Translations under genes and position numbers: made by a program
The notes under the pieces: generated by a model
What the model was told of the DNA's origin: nothing
Seen by the model: the letters and a program-made list of their open reading frames with translations, nothing else
The model's database searches: none
Shown here: piece after piece, positions 22,289 to 27,412 of the stretch
How the letters are laid out: each line of letters begins with the position of its first letter
How positions within the stretch are numbered: the stretch's first letter is position 1
DNA from: UBA2040 sp002332715
Lineage (GTDB): Bacteria > Bacteroidota > Bacteroidia > Flavobacteriales_D > Crocinitomicaceae
DNA: 27,412 nt
Direction of reading: 5' to 3'
Assembly: GCA_029242295.1 (NCBI GenBank)
Contig: JAQWUF010000025.1
Span: 1 to 27,412 of the forward strand

Positions 22289-23832
22289 GTATTGCTCTGC
22301 TCTTTGGTGCTTGTGCTCAGGTGGAACCGCTTTCGGGTGGCGACCAGGACAGAATTGCGCCAAAACCTAACATGGAGAAAATGTCTCCGCCAAACGGAAG
22401 CACAAATTTTTCTGGTAATCAAATTTCTATCCCTTTTGATGAGTTTATCCGTTTGAATAATCCGGGAGAAAACATCATAGTTATTCCTCCTGACATCAAG
22501 CCCAAGGTGAAGATTAAAAACAAAACACTAGTGCTTTCTTGGGAGGAAACAATGAAGCCCAATACGACTTATGCTTTCTACCTAAATGGTGCGGTTCAAG
22601 ATTATTCAGAAAAGAACGATTCGTTGATGAGTTTCGTGCTTTCGACAGGAGCTTCTATCGATAGTTTAACTTCAATTTTTACTGTGCGTGATGCCTTTAG
22701 TAAAGAACCTTTACCCAATCAAACAATCGGATTTTACGAAGTGTTTTCGGATACTATACTGCCCAATTATTTCAGCAAAACAGATCGGTTTGGAAAGGCG
22801 ACGCTTTCTTATATGAAGCCTGGAGAATATGAACTTGTGGCTTTTTCAGACCTAAATAAAAACTTGAAACCTGAAAAAACTGAAGGTTTCGGGTTTAGAA
22901 TGGGGAAAATAAACTTGACAGAATCCACAATAGATTCCATTCCTGTTTTGCTTTCGCCGTCAGAGCAAAAACCACAAATTACAACGCTTGAATTGAATCC
23001 TCCGGGTAGCCTAATTATTAGTGCAAATCGTTCTCTGAAAAACTCTGTCCTTACTTTGAATGGACAAAACATGCCCGAAGAATCGTTTGTTTATTATTCG
23101 AATGATTCTTTGCTTGCTCCTTTTTCTTATTCTGATTCGACGACTTACGAGTTAATTGTTGAAAATCCAGCTTGGACCGATACCTCTACATTTCGAATGA
23201 CACAAGGTGAAAAAAATGCTGGTTTTTCTTTGAGTTTAAGTAAGAACACACCTTTTTTTCATGATGAGCCAATTGTATTGAATGCAAATCAAACGCTTTC
23301 CTCAATAGATATACCAACGGTCACCATGATGAACGCTGAGGACAGTTCTGCTATCTCCTTGAGAAGATTAAAAACGCTTGGGACGACGATTGAACTGGAT
23401 TTTGATCGAAAGCCAGAAATTAAATCCGTTTGGTTAAAGATTCCAGCATTTGCAATCTTAGCCGATCATAGTCGAAATGAGGACACATTACTTTTTAAAA
23501 TAGATTGTTTAACCGCTAAAGAAGTTGGTGTTTTAAACGTCCAATTCGAAGGATATGAAACGGCAATAATTGTTGATTTAGTCTCGAAAGGAAAACTGGT
23601 TAATCGAATCGCCCTTGAAAAAGGGATCGAATCATATACGTTTAAGAACCTTGCTCCCGGCGAATATTCTTTTCGGATTACAATTGATGAAAACGAGAAT
23701 GGCCGCTGGGATGGTGGCGAATACTACGAGCAAAAGCTTCCTGAAGATGTCCGAATATATTTGAAAAGGCAAAAAGTGCGGAGCAATTGGGAAACGGACA
23801 TTCTTCTTAAAAAAGAAGGTGATGGCGAATAA
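22261..23832 (+). CDS. Lipoprotein with N-terminal Ig-like (Big_5) domain
   Basis: 523 residues. Lipobox LFGAC at the end of the signal peptide (Cys at about 18), then VEPLSGGDQDRIAPKP and SPPNGSTNFSGNQISIPFDEFIRLNN, which is the start of the Big_5/SbsA Ig-like domain common in Bacteroidota lipoproteins. A central CNA-B-like beta region (residues about 140-215, TVRDAFSKEPLPNQTIGFYE...) and a last domain ending NENGRWDGGEYYEQ (calcium-binding-like DxNxxG pattern) follow. Likely anchored in the outer membrane; exact role unknown. Its ATG is 28 nt inside the msrC coding end and its stop overlaps the next gene, so the three are coupled. Confidence 0.85.
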   Translation: MSIRFGIVLSIALLFGACAQVEPLSGGDQDRIAPKPNMEKMSPPNGSTNFSGNQISIPFDEFIRLNNPGENIIVIPPDIKPKVKIKNKTLVLSWEETMKPNTTYAFYLNGAVQDYSEKNDSLMSFVLSTGASIDSLTSIFTVRDAFSKEPLPNQTIGFYEVFSDTILPNYFSKTDRFGKATLSYMKPGEYELVAFSDLNKNLKPEKTEGFGFRMGKINLTESTIDSIPVLLSPSEQKPQITTLELNPPGSLIISANRSLKNSVLTLNGQNMPEESFVYYSNDSLLAPFSYSDSTTYELIVENPAWTDTSTFRMTQGEKNAGFSLSLSKNTPFFHDEPIVLNANQTLSSIDIPTVTMMNAEDSSAISLRRLKTLGTTIELDFDRKPEIKSVWLKIPAFAILADHSRNEDTLLFKIDCLTAKEVGVLNVQFEGYETAIIVDLVSKGKLVNRIALEKGIESYTFKNLAPGEYSFRITIDENENGRWDGGEYYEQKLPEDVRIYLKRQKVRSNWETDILLKKEGDGE

Positions 23833-24985
23833 TCCGCTTATTAAATCATTTTCTAAATGGCGTATTTTAATCCCTGTTGTCATCGGATTAGCGATTACTT
23901 CATGGATGATTTATCAGAGTGTAAGTCAAACTACTTTTGTTAAAGTTGAAGAGAAGACAGGCAATTATAAATGGGTCGATTCGAACGGAAACAAAACGCT
24001 TGACATACACGATGAATCCCATTTTATTCCTGTTCCTCAAGGCGATTACAATCTAGAAAGTTTCAATAGTGTTCTCGCTTCAATCAATTGGGGGTTTCAA
24101 GTCTGGTTTTGGCTGCTCATGGCCTTTTTTTTTATGATTGGTCGCGACCTTTTTTATATCATTCGGATTCGGATATTAACCAAAGGAGAATTATCTTGGC
24201 GCCGTTCATTTATTGTTATCATGCTTTGGGAATTCGCTTCTGCCCTTTCTCCTGGAGTCGTAGGTGGTGCAGCAGTTGCTACGTTCATCCTCAATCGTGA
24301 GAAAATCACTTTGGGCCGTTCGACGGCAATTGTAGTTATTACTGCATTATTGGATAATCTATTCTATGTTTTGATGATTCCCTTAGTGTTTATTGTAATC
24401 GATCAAAACGCTTTATTTCCTGCTTCTGTTGAAGGCTCAAGAAGTGTTCAAGCCGTTTTTTGGACTGGTTTCGCTGTGATAAGTTCCATTTGCGCATTCT
24501 TATTTTTGAGCATTTTTATTTTTCCGAATTTGGCAAAAAGCGCTCTTGGTTTTGTGTTTCGAATTCTCTTTTTGAAGCGATGGCGAAGTTCGGCCATTCA
24601 GACTGGAGAAGAAATTTACACTACCTCAAAAGAGCTCAAAAAAGAACCTATCTCTTTTTGGGTAACAGCCTTTTTAAGCACCTGCGGATCATGGATTTCA
24701 CGTTATTTAGTGATTAACGCCATACTTCAAGCTTTTTTGAACTTGACCGTTTTCGAACACTTCCTGTTGTTGGGCAAACAACTTGTGCTTTGGCTATTTA
24801 TGTTGATTAGCCCAACTCCAGGGGCGAGTGGAATAGCCGAATATGCTTTTGGTGAATTGTTGTCGAACTTTACAACTTCGGCTATGTTACTCGTTGCGTT
24901 GGCTGTTATTTGGCGTTTGATATCCTATTTTCCTTACCTCATCATTGGAGCTGTTTTAGTTCCAAGGTGGTTACGTGGGCGTTAA
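23822..24985 (+). CDS. LPG-synthase transmembrane-domain family (UPF0104-type) membrane protein
   Basis: 387 residues from ATG 23822 (GTG at 23819 is an alternative). Eight or so hydrophobic helices with the LPG_synthase_TM pattern: the RIRILTKGELSWRRSF turn, the ALSPGVVGGAAVATFILNRE signature, and SPTPGASGIAEYAFG near the end. The family includes the flippase part of MprF and various isoprenoid/lipid transport proteins. There is no aminoacyl-transferase domain, so it is not a full MprF. A ~55-residue polar loop between helices 1 and 2 is unusual for the family. It overlaps the preceding lipoprotein by 11 nt and the ogt gene tail by 4 nt (convergent). Confidence 0.85.
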   Translation: MANNPLIKSFSKWRILIPVVIGLAITSWMIYQSVSQTTFVKVEEKTGNYKWVDSNGNKTLDIHDESHFIPVPQGDYNLESFNSVLASINWGFQVWFWLLMAFFFMIGRDLFYIIRIRILTKGELSWRRSFIVIMLWEFASALSPGVVGGAAVATFILNREKITLGRSTAIVVITALLDNLFYVLMIPLVFIVIDQNALFPASVEGSRSVQAVFWTGFAVISSICAFLFLSIFIFPNLAKSALGFVFRILFLKRWRSSAIQTGEEIYTTSKELKKEPISFWVTAFLSTCGSWISRYLVINAILQAFLNLTVFEHFLLLGKQLVLWLFMLISPTPGASGIAEYAFGELLSNFTTSAMLLVALAVIWRLISYFPYLIIGAVLVPRWLRGR

Positions 24986-25569
24986 GCCTTCTTTTCCTGA
25001 ATCAATATCTTCTTCTTCAAGGTTAGACCCCATCGATAAGCGCCTAAACCGCCTGTTGTTCTTAATACTCGATGACAAGGGATTAAAAATGCAATTGGGT
25101 TGCAACCAACTGCTGTTCCGACCGATCGAGAAGCACCAACAGGTAGTTTTAATTTCTTAGCAATCTTGCCATAGGTAATTGTTTCACCGGTTGGTGTTTT
25201 CAAAAGAAGATTCCATACCTCTACTTGAAAGTCTGTTCCAACAGGATAAATGGAAAATTTCTTTTCAGGCATGGTTAGAGAAATTGCTTCAGCAGCTTGG
25301 GTGTGTTCGACCTTTCGTTCCTCCGTTATTTTGATGCCTGGAAAATTATCACTCAAACCAACCACGCCTTCTCTCCAGCTTTTAACGAAAGCCAACCAAT
25401 GCACTCGTTTTTTAGAACTGCCGACGATTATTTCGCCATACATTGTTTCGTGAAAAGAATAGAATAATTCTGCGACATCTTCAACGGGAACAGGTCGAAT
25501 TCTTAAAAACTCCGAATGTTTTATGGAGTGCTTTTTATCATAAGTTGATTCAAAAAGATCCGTTTGCAT
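24982..25569 (-). CDS. ogt: Methylated-DNA-[protein]-cysteine S-methyltransferase
   Basis: 195 residues. The suicide repair protein takes the methyl from O6-methylguanine onto Cys165 in IPCHRVLR. It also has GTDFQVEVWNLLLKTPTGETITYGKIAKKL (the winged-helix region), SRSVGTAVGCNPIAFLIP with the conserved Asn157, and GLGAYRWG. The N-terminal ~90 residues are the ribonuclease-like domain of Ada-C/Ogt; there is no AraC-type Ada regulator domain. Located 15 nt after pccB on the same strand, probably one transcript, and convergent with the LPG-type gene. Confidence 0.94.
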   Translation of the reverse strand: MQTDLFESTYDKKHSIKHSEFLRIRPVPVEDVAELFYSFHETMYGEIIVGSSKKRVHWLAFVKSWREGVVGLSDNFPGIKITEERKVEHTQAAEAISLTMPEKKFSIYPVGTDFQVEVWNLLLKTPTGETITYGKIAKKLKLPVGASRSVGTAVGCNPIAFLIPCHRVLRTTGGLGAYRWGLTLKKKILIQEKKA

Positions 25570-25584
25570 GCTTTCTAAAGGTTT

Positions 25585-27129
25585 CTACAACGGAATGTTT
25601 CCGTGTTTTTTCCAAGGAAGACTTTCGCTTTTGTTTTCCAAAGATTTGAAGGCTGCTATTAACCTTCCTCTTGTTTCTTCGGGAAGAATAACATCATCAA
25701 CGAATCCTCTTTCCGAAGCACGGTATGGATTTGCGAACTTTTCAGCGTATTCCGCTTCTTTTTCCAACCATTTTGCTTGTGGATCATCGGCTCCAGCAAT
25801 TTCTCTTTTGAAGATAATTTCTGCTGCTCCTTTTGCTCCCATAACCGCAATTTCTGCTGTTGGCCATGCGAAGTTTAAATCTGCTCCAATGTTTTTTGAG
25901 TTCATTACATCGAATGCTCCACCGTAAGCTTTGCGAGTGATTACTGTTATTCTTGGGACTGTTGCTTCTGAAAAAGCGTACAATAATTTCGCGCCATGTG
26001 AGATTATACCTCTCCATTCCTGATCTGTTCCCGGAAGGAATCCTGGCACATCTTCTAGCACCAATAGTGAAATGTTGAAAGCATCACAGAAACGAACGAA
26101 TCGTGCTCCTTTTCGTGAAGAATCGATGTCTAAAACTCCTGCCATGGCTGCAGGTTGATTGGCAACAATTCCGATGGATCGCCCTTCAATTCTGGCAAAA
26201 CCAACTACAATGTTTTTGGCAAAATCTTCTTGAACTTCGCGGAAACTATTGTCGTCAATTACACAGTCGATTACTTTTCGGATATCGTAGGGCAAATTGG
26301 CGTTGTCTGGAATTATACTTTGTATGGTCGTGTTTTTACTTTCGTTGAATTGATGTTGACTTGGTTGTGGCGCCAATTCCTTCGCATTTTGTGGCATAAA
26401 GGTGATTAGGTCACGCACCTTTTTCAAGCATTCGACGTCGTTACTCGCTGTAAAATGATTTACTCCTGATTTCTCAGCATGCGATTTTGCACCACCTAAA
26501 TCTTCAGAAGTGACCTCTTCGTGGGTAACAGTTTTCACAACATTTGGTCCTGTAACAAACATATAGGATGTTTCTTCTACCATGAAAACGAAGTCGGTCA
26601 AAGCAGGAGAATATACCGCTCCACCTGCGCAAGGACCCATAATCACAGAAATTTGTGGGATAACACCAGACGCGCGCGTATTTCTGAAAAAGATATCGGC
26701 ATAACCTGCCAATGAAACAACTCCTTCTTGAATTCTCGCTCCTCCAGAATCATTCAATCCAATTAATGGTGCCCCATTTTTCATGGCAAGATCCATCAGT
26801 TTACATATTTTCTCAGCATGTGTTTCAGAAAGTGATCCTCCAAGAACAGTGAAATCTTGCGAAAAAACATAGATTAAACGTCCGTGAATTGTCCCAAAAC
26901 CTGTTACAACTCCATCACCAGGGTAATGTTTTTTATCTAACCCAAAATAGGTTGACCGGTGTTCGATAAACATTCCTGTTTCTTGAAAAGAGTTTTCGTC
27001 AAGAAGCAAAGTGACGCGTTCACGAGCGGTTAGCTTCCCGCCATTGTGTTGTTTTGCTATTCGTTCTTCTCCTCCACCAAGGACGGATTCTTTTCTTCTT
27101 TGGATGAGTTGATCGCGTTTTTCCTTCAT
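25585..27129 (-). CDS. pccB: Propionyl-CoA/acyl-CoA carboxylase beta (carboxyltransferase) subunit
   Basis: 514 residues, full length. The crotonase-like carboxyltransferase transfers CO2 from biotin to propionyl-CoA (or another acyl-CoA), forming methylmalonyl-CoA. Family marks are GKLTARERV, LNDSGGARIQEGV, GPCAGGAVYSPALTDF, DVPGFLPGTDQEW and GGAFDVMNSKNIGADLNFAWP; the Asp residues of the last block are kept and in studied carboxylases the Asp in this region favours propionyl-CoA, so I lean to PccB (alignment by eye only). The biotin carboxylase/carrier subunit is not in the window. Followed 15 nt later by ogt. Confidence 0.92.
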   Translation of the reverse strand: MKEKRDQLIQRRKESVLGGGEERIAKQHNGGKLTARERVTLLLDENSFQETGMFIEHRSTYFGLDKKHYPGDGVVTGFGTIHGRLIYVFSQDFTVLGGSLSETHAEKICKLMDLAMKNGAPLIGLNDSGGARIQEGVVSLAGYADIFFRNTRASGVIPQISVIMGPCAGGAVYSPALTDFVFMVEETSYMFVTGPNVVKTVTHEEVTSEDLGGAKSHAEKSGVNHFTASNDVECLKKVRDLITFMPQNAKELAPQPSQHQFNESKNTTIQSIIPDNANLPYDIRKVIDCVIDDNSFREVQEDFAKNIVVGFARIEGRSIGIVANQPAAMAGVLDIDSSRKGARFVRFCDAFNISLLVLEDVPGFLPGTDQEWRGIISHGAKLLYAFSEATVPRITVITRKAYGGAFDVMNSKNIGADLNFAWPTAEIAVMGAKGAAEIIFKREIAGADDPQAKWLEKEAEYAEKFANPYRASERGFVDDVILPEETRGRLIAAFKSLENKSESLPWKKHGNIPL

Positions 27130-27162
27130 TTGGGTGTTCTTCTGGGTTGGTGTTTGTGGAGG

Positions 27163-27170
27163 TAAAGATA
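27163..27170 (-). promoter_or_regulatory. Possible pccB -7 box
   Basis: TATCTTTA on the minus strand, one mismatch from TAnnTTTG, 33 nt before the pccB ATG. The remaining upstream sequence to 27412 shows no gene I can support. Confidence 0.4.
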
Positions 27171-27412
27171 AAATATGTTTTTGAAGGGAAGAAGGAAGTT
27201 GAGGGGAGATAAGGAAATAGTGATTATGTTATCTGAAAAAAAACAGCAATTCGCTAATTGTCGAACGTGTTTTTCGGGTTTTATTAACCTTTCAAGCAAA
27301 ATGTATAAACCGCATCGTCCGAAAAGCCAAATGCGTAAACAATATCTTCGGATTTGCATTTCGCTCAATATGATAGTGCGCCTCACTGAAAATAGTTAAG
27401 AAATCCGTCACA

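Noticed and set aside
1..27412. CRISPR arrays, tRNA/rRNA genes, insertion sequences or phage genes
   Set aside because: No spaced identical repeats, no cloverleaf-like sequence noticed, and no transposase, integrase or phage proteins among the frames.

Overview
The window looks like chromosome of an aerobic Bacteroidota bacterium, probably in or near Flavobacteriales (Fluviicola/Crocinitomicaceae-like). The evidence is low-GC DNA, a C-terminal type IX secretion (T9SS) sorting domain, TAnnTTTG promoter-like boxes, a YtxJ-type bacilliredoxin, a tryptophan-kynurenine gene pair, and intergenic inverted repeats of the 'attcgtg' and 'ctctgcg' kind that are common in this phylum. The genus is inference. 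No tRNA, rRNA, CRISPR array, transposase or phage gene was seen.

Layout. 1-4988 (+): the 3' end of a class A penicillin-binding protein, then scoA - membrane GT-C-like protein - scoB - second GT-C-like protein, so the two subunits of a 3-oxoacid CoA-transferase are separated by a membrane gene. 5036-8109 (-): yicC-gmk-nadD as a tight operon, and an EamA transporter. 8190-12340 (-): kynU - small one-helix protein - kmo - outer-membrane-type protein - ArsC/Spx-like protein, a kynurenine-degradation operon. 12753-13367 (-): AlkB-like dioxygenase. 13481-14476 (+): a secreted DUF4397/T9SS protein with a strong terminator. 14570-14902 (-): a DinB-like (DUF1572) pseudogene. 15038-16330 (+): hemL. 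16335-18804 (-): pheS - ytxJ - glutaminyl-peptide cyclotransferase. 18992-20283 (+): three related small lipoprotein genes, the third dead. 20334-21005 (-): a pseudogene of a spheroidene-monooxygenase (CrtA)-like protein. 21017-21733 (-): a 3'-5' exonuclease. 21822-24985 region (+): free methionine-R-sulfoxide reductase (from 21809), an Ig-like lipoprotein and an LPG-synthase-type membrane protein with overlapping ends. 24982-27129 (-): pccB followed by an O6-alkylguanine-DNA methyltransferase.

Most genes are core housekeeping: cell wall, NAD and guanylate synthesis, heme, tRNA charging, tryptophan, ketone-body and propionyl-CoA catabolism, alkylation repair and thiol redox. I did not find a convincing new defence or mobile system. 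The least ordinary parts are three decayed genes between 14.5 and 21.0 kb, the scoA/scoB pair interleaved with GT-C genes, the small membrane protein and outer-membrane protein inside the kynurenine operon, several perfect inverted repeats in promoter regions, and dispersed intergenic repeats of three sequence types.
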